A stretch of 64,000 bases of DNA from a bacterium. Its GTDB lineage: Bacteria; SZUA-182; SZUA-191; JAJRXT01. Shown here piece by piece: positions 30,308 through 42,180 of the stretch (its first letter is position 1; the number at the start of each line of letters is the position of its first letter). The stretch lies in assembly GCA_024276125.1 (NCBI GenBank), contig JAJRXT010000015.1, positions 1-64,000 on the forward strand, written 5' to 3'. The translations under genes were made by a program, and so were the position numbers. Under the pieces are notes generated by a model. It saw only the letters and a program-made list of their open reading frames with translations, was not told the DNA's origin and did no database searches.

Positions 30308-30309
30308 AG

Positions 30310-30462
30310 ATAAACCGATTGGATGAATTTTGTGTTATGGAGCAAGAGCTTGCTCGTCTTTTAGGCGGGTGGAAGGTAGATTTGCATACGCCGCATTCTA
30401 TCTCCCGATATTTTCGGCAAGATGTATTAAATACAGCCGAGGTGCAGTATGAGCAAAGATGA
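30310..30462 (+). pseudogene. C-terminal remnant of a second nucleotidyltransferase
   Basis: LDEFCVMEQELARLLGGWKVDLHTPHSISRYFRQDVLNTAEVQYEQR*; MNT C-terminal VDL.TP..IS.Y.R..VL..AEV.YE pattern without the catalytic N-terminus. Confidence 0.5.
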
Positions 30463-30501
30463 TTTTATTTGTTCCGAAGGATTAAACAAAATAGGGATAA
30501 T

Positions 30502-30732
30502 ATGATGAAAACAATGGAATATTATGCTAAAGTTTTGCAAGATGGTCATCTTTGTGTCCCCCGGGAAGCCGGACTTAGCCCTGGGGAGTTGGTGCGCGTG
30601 ATAATTTTGTCTGATGAGGAAGAATATGAATTGTCCCTTAAAGAAGAATTTATTAGCTAATTAAAAGCCGCCCAACAGGAAGATTTGAAGGGTGAAGGAA
30701 TAAGCCTTACAGATTATGAAAAAACACTATAA
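30502..30732 (+). pseudogene. AbrB/MazE-like small antitoxin candidate interrupted by TAA at 30658-30660
   Basis: MMKTMEYYAKVLQDGHLCVPREAGLSPGELVRVIILSDEEEYELSLKEEFIS*LKAAQQEDLKGEGISLTDYEKTL*; the frame stays open after the first TAA. Confidence 0.5.
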
Positions 30733-31010
30733 AATCATTCTTGTGTGTATAAAAAATTGAGAAAAAATATATGAGTAAAAAAACGCAAGAATATAATCCT
30801 TTGAGCGTAGAAAACTATGAACTCATTAGTGACTGGGCAAAATATACTAATGCCCGATGGGATACCCATTTAGCTGCATTGCTTGTTCTGCATGGTTTTA
30901 TTCTAAGTGGTCTTTTTGCAGCATTAGTAAGGATGAGTTACCATGCCTTGGATAAGGTTCAAAGCGCAATATAAGCACTTTTTGTTATGTCTTACGGAAA
31001 AGGATATTAA

Positions 31011-31268
<258 letters not shown>

Positions 31269-31270
31269 AT

Positions 31271-31639
31271 ATGAGGATAAAACTGGATGAAAATATGCCC
31301 TCTGATTTGACCTTATTATTGAAAAAAGAAGACCTTGATGTGCATACGGTTTATGATGAACAGTTAGCTGGCAGTTGTGATGAATCTATTCTTGAAGCTG
31401 CGGTAAAAGAGAAAAGGGCGCTATTAACTTTTGATGTGGATTTTGCTGATATTCGCAAGTACCCTCCTGGGAAACATTGTGGTATTGTTGTCTTTCGCTT
31501 ACCCGATACCCGTTGGGCAGCGCTTAAACCGAGGGTTAACCAAATCCTTGAATGGTTAAAATCTTCAGATTTGTATCATTGTTTGGTTATTGTTGATCGT
31601 AGACGGATTAGAATTAAAACAGAAAAAATTGGGGTTTAA
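31271..31639 (+). CDS. DUF5615 PIN-like toxin
   Basis: KLDENMPSDLTLLLKKEDLDVHTVYDEQLAGSCDESILEAAVKEKRALLTFDVDFADIRKYPPGKHCGIVVFRL. Confidence 0.9.
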   Translation: MRIKLDENMPSDLTLLLKKEDLDVHTVYDEQLAGSCDESILEAAVKEKRALLTFDVDFADIRKYPPGKHCGIVVFRLPDTRWAALKPRVNQILEWLKSSDLYHCLVIVDRRRIRIKTEKIGV

Positions 31640-31824
31640 TTATCTCGATATCAATTCCAAACAGCTTAAAATATCAAATCAGATGTGTTTTGGAACGATT
31701 CCCAAAGCACAAAACTCCCCAAAGAAAGATATTACAGAAGGTTGGAAATAGCATGTTGCCGTGTTTTGGGAATTTTCCTCTAAGTACAAAAAATTGTTAC
31801 TTACGAGGCTCTTACCTAACTATG

Positions 31825-31910
31825 TGTCATTCCCGAATGCCTTTATCGGGAATCTGGTTTTTCAAGTAGTTAAAACCAGATTCCCGCTCAAAATCACTGC
31901 GGGAATGACA
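31825..31910. repeat. Repeat family B (GTCATTCCCG...CGGGAATGAC) palindromic element
   Basis: gtcattcccgaatgcctttatcgggaatctggtttttcaagtagttaaaaccagattcccgctcaaaatcactgcgggaatgaca. Confidence 0.8.
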
Positions 31911-31946
31911 TTTTGAGGGATTTTTGCAAAAGGTTCTTACTATATT

Positions 31947-32336
31947 ATGAAACTTGCGGAAAAAATTAGTTATTGGTTGGACATAGCCCAATATGATTTG
32001 GATACTGCAATAAGCATGTTTCAAAGTAAAAGATATCTTTATACTGTGTTTATGTGTCAGCAAGCGTTGGAGAAAATGCTAAAAGCGATTTTCCTAAAAC
32101 AATTCGGCAAAGAACCGCCAAGAACACATAGTTTGGTATACTTAGAGAGTTTGTTGGAGCTAGATTTGACTGAATCGCAAAATAAGCTTTTGGCGGAGCT
32201 AACCTCTTATTATATTGAGGGACGTTATCCGACTTATAAACAGAAGTTATCTCAACTGGTTCATGAAGCAAAGGCTGAAAGTATGCTGCAAAATACCAAG
32301 GAAGTATTTATATGTCTAAGCTGCCGCTTAAAGTAA
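31947..32336 (+). CDS. HEPN domain protein (toxin-like)
   Basis: WLDIAQYDLDTAISMFQSKRYLYTVFMCQQALEKMLKAIFLKQFGKEPPRTHSLVYL. Confidence 0.88.
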   Translation: MKLAEKISYWLDIAQYDLDTAISMFQSKRYLYTVFMCQQALEKMLKAIFLKQFGKEPPRTHSLVYLESLLELDLTESQNKLLAELTSYYIEGRYPTYKQKLSQLVHEAKAESMLQNTKEVFICLSCRLK

Positions 32337-32662
32337 AAAAGACGATAATAAGTTACCTAAATGAGATAAATTCTCTTTGTCCCATAGAGAAGGCCTTTTT
32401 GTTTGGTTCATGGGCCAGACAACGTGGCAGTATAGACAGTGATATTGATTTGGCGATATTTTCCAAAGCAGCAAATGATGAAAATCGACTTGAAATTATG
32501 ACCCGATATTTAATGAAAGTCAGTAAATACAAGCTGGATTTACAACCGTTGGTGTTTTCCTATGAGGATTATTTTGATGAAAATAACGATTTTATCATGC
32601 AGGAAATAAGGAAAAAAGGTATAGAGATTCATTTCCCTGAAATAAACATTCTTAAAACATAA
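32312..32662 (+). CDS. MNT-type nucleotidyltransferase (antitoxin-like)
   Basis: AFLFGSWARQRGSIDSDIDLAIF; 25-nt overlap with the upstream HEPN gene. Confidence 0.88.
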   Translation: MSKLPLKVKKTIISYLNEINSLCPIEKAFLFGSWARQRGSIDSDIDLAIFSKAANDENRLEIMTRYLMKVSKYKLDLQPLVFSYEDYFDENNDFIMQEIRKKGIEIHFPEINILKT

Positions 32663-32683
32663 TTTATAACTAAGGTACTTACA

Positions 32684-35355
32684 ATGATTAATCTGACTAT
32701 TGACAATAAAGCAGTCTCCGTAACGGAAGGCAGCGCTATATTGGATGCTGCCAAGGCCTGCGGGGTGAAGATTCCCTATTTGTGTAACTACAGTCTGGTA
32801 AAACCTACCGGCGCCTGCCGTATATGTCTGGTGCAGGTAGAAGGTAATCCCAAGCTGATGGCATCGTGTACCACGCCGGTGACAGAAGGTATGAGCGTTA
32901 TTACTGATTCACCGGAAATACACAAAGCCCGCCGCTTTGTGGTGGAGCTTTTATTATCAGATCACGACTGCCGCTGTATCACTTGCGAAAAGGACGGGGT
33001 TTGCAAATTGCAAGCTTTGGCCTATCAATATGGTATAGATGATAATCGCTTTGACGGCGAGAAACGTACATATAAGAACGAAGCGGATAATGCCTTCTTA
33101 GAACACGATCACGGAAAGTGTATTCTGTGCGGACGCTGTGTGCGCGTATGTGAGGAGGTGCAGGCTGTAGGCGCGGTTGATTTTTCAAGGCGCGGTTTTC
33201 CGCTAAAATCTCAGCCGCTTTCGATAAACCGCTGGACTGCCTTTTTTGCGGCTCATGCTTTCATGCCTGTCCTACCGGCGCGATTAATTCCAAGATTGCC
33301 CGCTTTAAGGGGCGTGCCGCCGATTTAACTCAAACTGAATCAGTGTGCCCGTTCTGCGGCTGCGGTTGTAATCTTATTCTAAACAGTAAAGACGGTCAAT
33401 TGGTGAAAGTTACTCCCCAAAAGGGTACTATTGTAAATCAGGGTTCATTATGCGTTAAGGGCAGTTTTGGTTATGACTTTGTAAATCATAAAGACCGGCT
33501 GACCAGCCCATTGATTAAAGAAAACGGCGCCTTTCGTGAAGCATCATGGGAGGAGGCATTAAGCTTAGTCGCCAGTAAGCTGGCCGATACCAAATCCAAA
33601 TATGGTGCGGATAGTATTGGCGGTTTAAGCTCAGCTAAATGCACTAATGAGGAAAACTACATTTTCCAAAAATTTATGCGTGCGGCTATCGGCACTAATA
33701 ATGTGGATCATTGCGCCAGATTGTGCCATGCTTCCACCGTAGCCGGACTTGCAGCGGCCTTTGGCTCCGGCGCTATGACCAATTCCATAGCGGAAGTTGA
33801 GTATGCGGATGTTATATTTGCAATAGGCTCAAATACTACAGACAGCCACCCTATTATTGGTATCGGGGTGATAAAAGCGGTACGCGAAAATGGCGCCAAG
33901 CTGATTGTAGCCGATCCGCGCAAGATCAGGCTTACCGAATATGCCGATGTATGGATGCGGCAGAAACCGGGTACTGATGTGGCGCTGATAAACGGTCTTA
34001 TGAATGTGATTATAAGCGAAGGGCTGGAGGATAAGGATTTTATTGCTAATCGTACGGAAGGCTATGAGGATGTGAAACAGGCGGTGGCCGAATATAGCCC
34101 GGATAAGGTCTCTGAAATTACCGGTATACCAAAAGAGGATATAATATCCGCTGCGCGTATATATGCCAAAGCCGATAGGGCGTCAATCCTTTATTCCATG
34201 GGTATAACCCAGCATGTGGCCGGTACTGATAATGTAAAATCAATGGCTAATTTAGCAATGCTAACCGGTAATATAGGCCGAGAGAGTACCGGAGTAAACC
34301 CCTTGCGCGGGCAGAATAATGTGCAGGGCGCATGCGATCTTGGGGCGCTGCCTAATGTGTATCCGGGATATCAGAAGGTGGTTGATGATGCGGCTCGCGC
34401 CAAATTTGAAAAGGCTTGGGACGTAAAATTAGATAATAAAGTCGGTCTTACAGTAGTGGAGATGATAAAGGCCGCTTATGCCGGCAAGGTTAAGGCTTTA
34501 TATATAATGGGTGAGAATCCTATGGTAAGCGATCCGGATTTAAATAAGGTAGAAAAAGCGCTTGAGAGCCTTGATTTTTTAGTGGTGCAGGATATATTTT
34601 TAACGCCAACCGCAAAGCTGGCTGACGTGGTATTGCCGGCGGCATCCTTTGCCGAGCATGAGGGAACATTTACCAATACGGAGCGCCGGGTACAAAGGCT
34701 TTATAAGGCGATTGATGCGCCGGGGGATGCGCGCGAGGACTGGCGTATTGTTTGCGATATAGCCGGCAGATTGGGCTATCAGATGAGCTATGATTGCCCT
34801 GCCGATATTATGGATGAGATAGCCTTGGTTACGCCGATTTACGGCGGTATGGGGTATGAGCGGTTAAATGGAGTAGGGTTGCAGTGGCCGTGTTTGGATA
34901 AGAGCCATCCGGGTACCAAGTTTTTGCATCAGGATAAGTTTGCCCGCGGGCTGGGTAAGTTTTTTCCGGTTGAATTTAAAGCGCCGCCTGAATGGCCGGA
35001 TGCGGAATATCCTTTAATATTAACCACAGGACGCATGTTGTTTCATTTCCATACCGGCAGTATGACGCGTCGGGCTAAAGCGCTTGATGAGCATATCCCT
35101 GAGGGTATGGTGGAGCTAAATCCGGCTGATGCCAAGCGTTTGGGTATTACGCATAATGAGCGGGTTAAGGTTTCCTCACGGCGCGGCGAGATTAGTATTA
35201 AGGCGCAGGTAACTGACAAGGTAGGAGAAGGAGTGGTGTTTATTCCGTTTCATTTTGCCGAATCAGCGGCCAATACGCTGACCATTGCAGAGCTTGATCC
35301 AGTAGCCAAAATACCGGAGCTTAAGGTATGTGCGGTTAAGCTGGAGAGGATATAG
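32684..35355 (+). pseudogene. FdhA/NuoG-like molybdopterin formate dehydrogenase alpha subunit, split by a -1 frameshift near 33206-33209
   Basis: N-part: 2Fe-2S CNYSLVKPTGACRICLVQV, His/Cys cluster LLSDHDCRCITCEKDGVC, 4Fe-4S CILCGRCVRVC. After the shift: KISAAFDKPLDCLFCGSCFHACPTGAINSKIARFKGRAADLTQTESVCPFCGCGCNL, then the MopB domain (33343-35355) with Cys at the Sec position (CARLCHASTVAGL). Confidence 0.9.
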
Positions 35356-35396
35356 CATAATAAATTATTGTTGTATCAATTATAAAGAGTCGTAAG

Positions 35397-35600
35397 CTGT
35401 CATTCTGAACGAAGAGACTGTGTCGTAAGCCCTTTTGATAAGATTTACAGTCTACATGTAGTAGGTTTACAAAAACTTACCTGCCACATATGGTAGTCGA
35501 CCTACCTGAAATTGAGTTATGACACAGCCTCCAAGCGGAGTGAAGAATCTCTTCCCCATATGCGAGGAAGATTCTTCGGCCTTTGGCCTCAGAATGACAG
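35397..35600. repeat. Repeat family A copy interrupted by a TIR-bearing insert (family C, 35414-35531)
   Basis: ctgtcattctgaacgaa | gagactgtgtcgtaa...ttatgacacagcctc | caagcggagtgaagaatctcttcc...agattcttcggcctttggcctcagaatgacag. Confidence 0.75.
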
Positions 35601-35646
35601 TGACAAAGCAGCCTTGACACGACAATATTAGGATAATGGTATAAAA

Positions 35647-35844
35647 ATGGCTGGAGTAAAAGAACAGGTAATTGAAATGATTAGATATTTGCCCGAAGAT
35701 GTTACGGTTGATGATATTCTGGCGGAATTGTATTTCAAGCTTAAAGTTGATGCTGGTTTAAGGGAATTAGATGAAGGTAAGTACAGGGGGATATTACTAG
35801 AAAAGGCCTCGTTTATGATTGGGAGGTTAAAAAAGTGGGTATAA
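35647..35844 (+). CDS. Small antitoxin-like protein
   Basis: MAGVKEQVIEMIRYLPEDVTVDDILAELYFKLKVDAGLRELDEGK resembles the 'ALPDD.T.DDI.E.LY...KVE.GL...DEG' addiction-module family. Confidence 0.6.
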   Translation: MAGVKEQVIEMIRYLPEDVTVDDILAELYFKLKVDAGLRELDEGKYRGILLEKASFMIGRLKKWV

Positions 35845-35948
35845 AATTGAAGATGGGTTTAAGTGGAGACTGTTTTAAAATAGTATTTTATTTTTGAGAT
35901 GGAATGATTTTAAGATTTAATTTTCAGACAAGATATTAATGCTGTCTT

Positions 35949-36353
35949 TTAATATTCAAAGCTGGGATTATGCAAGCTGTTTAAATATCTGAAAGATTGA
36001 GGGGGGTATGAAATGCCTAACTTATCCAATGATAACGGAGCATCGTATGTTTTGGAGTTTTTTATTTTTATAGCATAAGCCTTAGTCGTATTAAAAAAAT
36101 AATCAAAAAACTTTTCTTTGCTTATTCCTGCATAATCTTTGGTTTTTGTCCACAACTTTCGGGGCTCGTTATGCAGAATTTCTTCAACTTCAAACTCTCC
36201 GATAACTTCACTTATAGGTGCAGACGCGTAAACAATTATTCTTGCGATGTTGTCTCGTTTAAATATGATACGCCGATATTCATATTTTTTGGAGCCATCG
36301 AATATTTTTAAAGCAAATTCAGGTTTAATTGACAGCAATACGTTCATCTGCAC
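35949..36353 (-). CDS. ASCH domain protein
   Basis: VLLSIKPEFALKIFDGSKKYEYRRIIFKRDNIARIIVYASAPISEVIGEFEVEEI. Confidence 0.85.
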   Translation of the reverse strand: MQMNVLLSIKPEFALKIFDGSKKYEYRRIIFKRDNIARIIVYASAPISEVIGEFEVEEILHNEPRKLWTKTKDYAGISKEKFFDYFFNTTKAYAIKIKNSKTYDAPLSLDKLGISYPPQSFRYLNSLHNPSFEY

Positions 36354-37836
36354 GACACTCCTTCATAATATCCGTTAAATTTTTTATAGAAATTCTTGTA
36401 AATCCCCTGGGGGCTGATTTATAATCTGAAATAACACCTATTTCAATTAGTCTTTTTAGGTTAATTCTTTTAGGAAACGAATATGAATATAAAAAATTAA
36501 CGATAAATGGCCTGTTATATCTGCTGTAATTCCAATGTTTAGATAACTCCCGATCTGTGAATACACTTCTTTTTCTACATAATCTAATAAAGTGGGATTC
36601 ATTTGATATATTGTGAATAACGTTTTCGACTATTCCGATGGAGGTAACTACACTTTTATAATACCCACCGGTTCGATAAAAGATAATAATATCCCCTGAA
36701 TTAAGATTTCTTTCTATAGAACGTGATATATAGACCTTGCTTATAGCATTTCGATGAGGTTCATTTTCAACAAAATCAACAGGTGATTCTGTTCGCAAAA
36801 TCGAATCAGGTAATAATTCTGTATGGTATTGGGGATATATCGGAACAATAAAGACCTGACCTTTTGTGGAGAAAAAGGGATAGGTTTGTTTTGGGAATGA
36901 ACGTGTTGCTGTCCCAGCGAAAGGGCGTACATATACAAGTTCATTATTGTTCAAACCTTTTTTATATCCATGTAGAGAGAAGCCGTATTGCTCAAAAAGA
37001 TTAATAAGACGTTGTTGTTCGATACGCTTATTGAACAAGGTAACATATATTTCTTCTACATCAAAGCGTAGGGCATTATCAAAAACAATCTTGAGAAATC
37101 TTTCTCCCAATCTAAATCCATTTAATGCAACCTTGAAAGTTCCAATCTTCAAGCGTCTCTTTGGTTAAAACGGAGAACTTATATCGGCATAATTTTCAGT
37201 CTTATTCTCAATTTTTAGGTAAAGAAGAGCCATCAACCGATTATCAGAACGGCAGATATAAACTGTTTCCTCAGATTTACGGTTAACCCACTTCTCAAAA
37301 CTAGGGTAATCCTCTTTCAGAGAATCAAAAAAGCTATCTTGAATGTTAAGATTACCAAAATATTGTTTCTGTACGGCAAGAACTTTGTAATCTGCTAATC
37401 CTTGATTTTCTGCTGTTACTTTCTCTAAAAAGGCATCTATCGTGTATACTTTGTCGGCAATTTCCAACAAAGAAGCTTTGCGTAAAAGTTTTTTGTCCTC
37501 TGTAATTAAGAGATCGGCTCTTTCGTTATATACTTCATTAATTATAATTGTATCGTTGATGTCGTTTTGATTTTTGTCGAGTTCAGAAGAGAGATTCTTG
37601 ATGGGTTCTGCTAATGGAGTACTTACTTTCAGAACATTATAATTGGCAAGTTTAATCTTAATTGTTTTAAGAAGTTTTTGATCTCTATATTTTCCAATTT
37701 CATCTACTGTGATTTTATGAATACATTTCGTGTAATGAAGGTTGTCAAACCATCGGAAGAGTACACCAATATCTTCATTAATGACTGTACTGGCTTCTCT
37801 GTGAATTACAATATTGGTGTCAAGCAAGACCTTCAT
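36325..37836 (-). pseudogene. PIN domain + GNAT-like + EVE/PUA-like fusion, interrupted by TAA at 37165-37167
   Basis: 37836..37165 (MKVLLDTNIVIHREA...) and 37152..36325 (KIGTFKVALNGFRLGERFLKIVFDNAL...GDIIIFYRTGGYYKSVVTSIGIV) are in one frame joined by SSPF*PKRRLKIGTFKV. Confidence 0.75.
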
Positions 37837-38217
37837 AGTTTTATTATGCCTTCATCTAAAGATCGATTATTAATTTTGAATCCATGTGTTATATATTAAC
37901 ACACTCCTCTAATTATTTCTACTATAATTCTTATATAAAGACTAAATTTAAACCCGTTTCCCGATCCAGACTACACTGCCTATTCTGCGGAGGGTTGTGG
38001 TTTTGTCTTGGGGACTGTTTGTCCTTTATAAGCAGGGTTATCGCTTTTTTATAACCACGCTTCCGTCATACATGCGCTGGAGGCGTTTTATGTTTTTATG
38101 TTGGGGGTGTGGTCTCACCCCCGAAACATAGACAAATCCAAACTGTCTAACTTAAATAGCTTCAGACTCTTTGCCGGTAGGTTTTTGCTTTGTTGAGTAG
38201 TCCTGAAGCGAGGAAGT

Positions 38218-39144
38218 CTAGTCTTCTACAATAAGTGATTTACGCTTTAGGTTACGTATTTGCTGCTGAGTACGTTTTTGCAACTCAAATTTTCTTAATT
38301 CTAAGTTATCGCCTTTTTCATTCATTTGATTAATAGAATTTTTAGTCATCAGTAGTTCTTTATTGATTAAATACTCTATCATGACTTCAGTTAAGCCGAA
38401 ACGTTTTCTAATACGCGCTGATTTACGGAATGAGCGGAAGGCTTGAATGTGGTCTTCTCTGGCTTGCGCTATTTGGTAGGCTCTGTAGTTTATATTTATT
38501 GCCTGCATTAAGATAAGAGCGCCTACTGCATCGTATCTGCTTACATCCAAATTGAAACTGCGGCTGGGGCGGGTGTTGCCGAAAATAACGGCATCGCTGC
38601 GTTTTCTATCGTCCTGCAACGCCTCGGCAAAATCTCTTTTAGCTTGTCTTTTGGCTCTGATTTTATTAGATGTTAAATCTAAATATAATTTACTACAGGC
38701 CTCAGCCAAGGCATTTTTTAAAGAGACTACATTATCGCCCAATATTTCGTGCTTCCAAGCCAATTCTGTTAAAAATTCAATTATATCAATATATTCAGAT
38801 AAAGTATAAGAGTTGGCGTTATCTATTATTCTTTGAAATTCAGCAGAAGTTACTGATTTGGTATCAATATACGGGTCTTCCGACATTGTTTTGATTGTCT
38901 TCTGAAAAGTTTTTTTATTGAATGCAGCGGTAGTTTCATCATCTTTAACTACCCCCACTATTTTCCAAAAATCATATAATTTGAGCGCTAGATTCTGCTG
39001 GATTGTTTTTATATCCTCCAGCATATATTGGTAAGCAACTTCAGTATAGCAAAATTCTTCGTCAATTACTTCAGGAAATGCTGAAATTACATCAATTTGG
39101 GTTAATTGAACATAGAGTGACTTTAATTTTCTGCCAAATCTCAT
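38218..39144 (-). CDS. Hypothetical protein, 308 aa
   Basis: Intact ORF, MRFGRKLKSLYVQLTQIDVISAFPEV...; no family recognised. Confidence 0.6.
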   Translation of the reverse strand: MRFGRKLKSLYVQLTQIDVISAFPEVIDEEFCYTEVAYQYMLEDIKTIQQNLALKLYDFWKIVGVVKDDETTAAFNKKTFQKTIKTMSEDPYIDTKSVTSAEFQRIIDNANSYTLSEYIDIIEFLTELAWKHEILGDNVVSLKNALAEACSKLYLDLTSNKIRAKRQAKRDFAEALQDDRKRSDAVIFGNTRPSRSFNLDVSRYDAVGALILMQAININYRAYQIAQAREDHIQAFRSFRKSARIRKRFGLTEVMIEYLINKELLMTKNSINQMNEKGDNLELRKFELQKRTQQQIRNLKRKSLIVED

Positions 39145-39350
39145 ATATGTTTACTCCCTTATTGAAGCTACAAATATAGCCGATTTTTTTTGATTAACAA
39201 AACAGTTAACTTGATAGTATATGAAATTCCATTTTTATCTTTTGCAAATGCCGACCTTCAGGCCGGCTTGGTTAGACGTAGAAAGCAAGTCTTATGACCA
39301 GCGTAGCGACTCTCGGATATCTACAGTCGGACTATGTTCTTTTTTGCAAA

Positions 39351-39502
39351 GAGGCTGTGTTATAATTGCCTATAATCCGAAAAATGCTCTCAACCTGTCA
39401 TCCCTGCGAAGGCAGGAATCCAGCTTTTTCAACAACTTATTGGTTCTTGCCTTCGCAGGAATGACAGGAAAAAAGCGATTTTTCTGGTTGTGACACAGTC
39501 TC
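39351..39502. repeat. Repeat family C copy 2 (GAGGCTGTGTTATAA...TTGTGACACAGTCTC) containing a family B element
   Basis: TIR-like ends; CAAAG on both sides; internal cctgtcatccctgcgaaggcaggaatcc...ccttcgcaggaatgacagg. Confidence 0.7.
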
Positions 39503-39516
39503 AAAGTAGAGCGGCG

Positions 39517-42180
39517 CTACCTACTCTCTTGTATTTTAGCATGGGCCGCTGCAAGTTTTGCAATGGGTACTCTATAAGGCGAACAGCTTACATAATTTAA
39601 GCCCACCTGATGACAAAATATTACAGAGCTTGGGTCGCCGCCGTGTTCTCCGCAAATACCTACCTTAAGATCAGCCCGAGCGTCTCTTCCGCTTTTAACC
39701 GCCATTTTAATCAATACTCCAACTCCAGCCTGATCAATACTGACAAACGGGTCCTGCGGCAGGATGCCTTTTTCTACATAAGCCGGAAGGAATACACCGG
39801 CGTCATCTCTGGAAAAACCAAAAGTCATCTGTGTTAGATCATTGGTGCCGAAAGAGAAGAATTCAGCCTCTTTAGCAATCTCACCGGCAGTCAAAGCCGC
39901 CCGCGGTACTTCTATCATAGTACCTATTTTATATTCAAGCATTATTCCATAATCAGCCATTACCTGTGCGGCCACCTTTATTGCATGTTTTTTAGTAAAA
40001 CGCAACTCTTCAATATGCCCCACCAATGGAATCATTACCTCCGGTACAATACTGTAACCCTCTTTTACCAATTCGCAAGCGGCTTCAAAAATAGCCCGCA
40101 CCTGCATCTCATATATTTCAGGATAAGTAATCCCCAAGCGGCATCCGCGATGCCCTAACATGGGGTTAAATTCATGTAAGGCAGCGGCTTTTTTTAAGAT
40201 AGCCTTTTTTTGTGCATCTGAAAGACCGGTATCTTTTTCCAATTCCTCTGCTTTTGGTAAGAATTCATGCAGCGGCGGGTCTAGTAATCTGATAGTAACC
40301 GGCCGCCCCTTCATTACCTTAAAAATTCCCTTAAAGTCACTTTTTTGAAAAGGCAGTAATTTATCCAATGCGGCTTTACGCTCTTTGACGTTATCAGCCA
40401 TTATCATCTGACGGACGGTAGGCAGGCGTTCATCTCCAAAAAACATATGTTCAGTACGGCACAATCCGATTCCCTCCGCTCCAAAATCTATAGCGACTTG
40501 CGAATCATGGGGTGTGTCGGCATTGGTGCGTACTTTTAATGTTCTAATCTCATCCACCCAAGACATTAAAGTGGTAAAATCCCCTGATAATTCGGGTTCT
40601 ACTAAATCAACTTTACCCAAAATCACCTCGCCGGTACTGCCGTTTAGGGTTATGTAATCCCCCTCGCTTACTACGATATCACCGATTGTAAAGCTTTTTG
40701 CTTCTTCGTCAACACTGATTGCGCCGCAGCCGGCTACGCAGCATTTTCCCATTCCGCGGGCGACTACCGCTGCATGAGATGTCATACCGCCGCGCGCAGT
40801 AAGTATGCCTTGCGCCGCATTCATACCGGCAATGTCTTCAGGTGAGGTTTCGGTTCGGACTAAAATAACCTTTTTGTCATGAACCGCCTCGCGGACGGCT
40901 TTTTCAGCGGTGAATACCACGTGTCCCACCGCAGCTCCGGGGGATGCGGGCAGACCTTTAGCCGCAGCTTTTAGTTTAGCTTTGGGATCGATATTCGGAT
41001 GCAACAGTTGATCTAATTGTTCAGGCGCAACTCTTAATACCGCAGTTTTTTTGTCGATTAACCCCTCTTTGACCATATCTACGGCAATCTTTATGGCTGA
41101 TACCGCCGTACGTTTACCGGTGCGTGTTTGCAGGAGGTACAGGCGCCCTTTTTGAATTGTAAATTCTATATCCTGCATATCAGTATAATGATGTTCCAGC
41201 TTTTTGTAGATATCTTCCAGTTGTTTATATACTTCAGGCATTTCTTCTTCCAGTGAGGGAAGTTGTGAATTACCTTTTTTCTGGGCTATATTTATAGGCT
41301 GCGGGGTGCGTATACCGGCTACCACGTCTTCACCTTGTGCGTTTAGCAGATATTCGCCAAAAAACACCTTTTCTCCGGTAGCCGGATCGCGGGTAAAGGC
41401 TACGCCAGTACCGGAATCATTCCCCAGATTGCCGTATACCATTGATTGTACATTAACCGCTGTACCCCACTGACTGGGTATCTTGTTAATTTTTCTGTAT
41501 TTTATGGCGCGTTCAGTATTCCATGAATCAAATACAGCGCCAATTGCTTTGTCCAATTGCTGTTTAGGTTCCTCAGGAAAATCTTCACCGGTTGCTTTTT
41601 TGACTAATTGTTTGAATTCAGCCACCAGTTCCTTTAAGGCGTCTGCATTTAACTGCGTATCCTGTTCAACATTTTTTTCCGCCTTCTTTTTTTCTAATAA
41701 CTTCTCAAAATTTTCACCTTTAATTCCTAAAACAACATTGCCGTACATTTGTATAAAACGACGATAACTGTCATAGGCAAAACGTTCGTTACCGTTTTGG
41801 CGGATAACGCCTTTTATGGTGTTATCATTTAATCCCAGATTAAGGACGGTATCCATCATACCGGGCATAGAGATACGCGCGCCGCTTCGCACGGAAACAA
41901 GTAATGGATTCTCAGAATCACCGAATTTGGCGCCCATAATTTTTTCTACTTTTTGTAGATTATTTTTTATTTCCGGCCATAGCGTAGGCGGATATTTTTT
42001 TTGGTTATTATAATATGCGGTACATACTTCTGTAGATATAGTGAAGCCGGCAGGTACAGGAACACCTAGATTAGTCATTTCAGCCAGATTTGCGCCCTTA
42101 CCGCCTAATAGATTTTTCATTTCGGCCTTGCCCTCTGCTTGGCCAGCGCCAAAAAAATAGACAAATTTAGCTTTATCCAT
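39517..42180 (-). CDS. ppdK: Pyruvate, phosphate dikinase
   Basis: [66 protein letters not shown]; full-length 887 aa. Confidence 0.97.
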   Translation of the reverse strand: MDKAKFVYFFGAGQAEGKAEMKNLLGGKGANLAEMTNLGVPVPAGFTISTEVCTAYYNNQKKYPPTLWPEIKNNLQKVEKIMGAKFGDSENPLLVSVRSGARISMPGMMDTVLNLGLNDNTIKGVIRQNGNERFAYDSYRRFIQMYGNVVLGIKGENFEKLLEKKKAEKNVEQDTQLNADALKELVAEFKQLVKKATGEDFPEEPKQQLDKAIGAVFDSWNTERAIKYRKINKIPSQWGTAVNVQSMVYGNLGNDSGTGVAFTRDPATGEKVFFGEYLLNAQGEDVVAGIRTPQPINIAQKKGNSQLPSLEEEMPEVYKQLEDIYKKLEHHYTDMQDIEFTIQKGRLYLLQTRTGKRTAVSAIKIAVDMVKEGLIDKKTAVLRVAPEQLDQLLHPNIDPKAKLKAAAKGLPASPGAAVGHVVFTAEKAVREAVHDKKVILVRTETSPEDIAGMNAAQGILTARGGMTSHAAVVARGMGKCCVAGCGAISVDEEAKSFTIGDIVVSEGDYITLNGSTGEVILGKVDLVEPELSGDFTTLMSWVDEIRTLKVRTNADTPHDSQVAIDFGAEGIGLCRTEHMFFGDERLPTVRQMIMADNVKERKAALDKLLPFQKSDFKGIFKVMKGRPVTIRLLDPPLHEFLPKAEELEKDTGLSDAQKKAILKKAAALHEFNPMLGHRGCRLGITYPEIYEMQVRAIFEAACELVKEGYSIVPEVMIPLVGHIEELRFTKKHAIKVAAQVMADYGIMLEYKIGTMIEVPRAALTAGEIAKEAEFFSFGTNDLTQMTFGFSRDDAGVFLPAYVEKGILPQDPFVSIDQAGVGVLIKMAVKSGRDARADLKVGICGEHGGDPSSVIFCHQVGLNYVSCSPYRVPIAKLAAAHAKIQESR

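Noticed and set aside
30771-30974. 67-aa hypothetical membrane fragment in the TA island
   Set aside because: Looks like the N-terminus of a larger membrane protein (NYELISDWAKYTNARWDTHLAALLVLHGFILSGLFA) but the rest could not be found; not called as a gene.
33700-33760. Selenocysteine site in the formate dehydrogenase
   Set aside because: The position is encoded as Cys (LCHASTV), not TGA.
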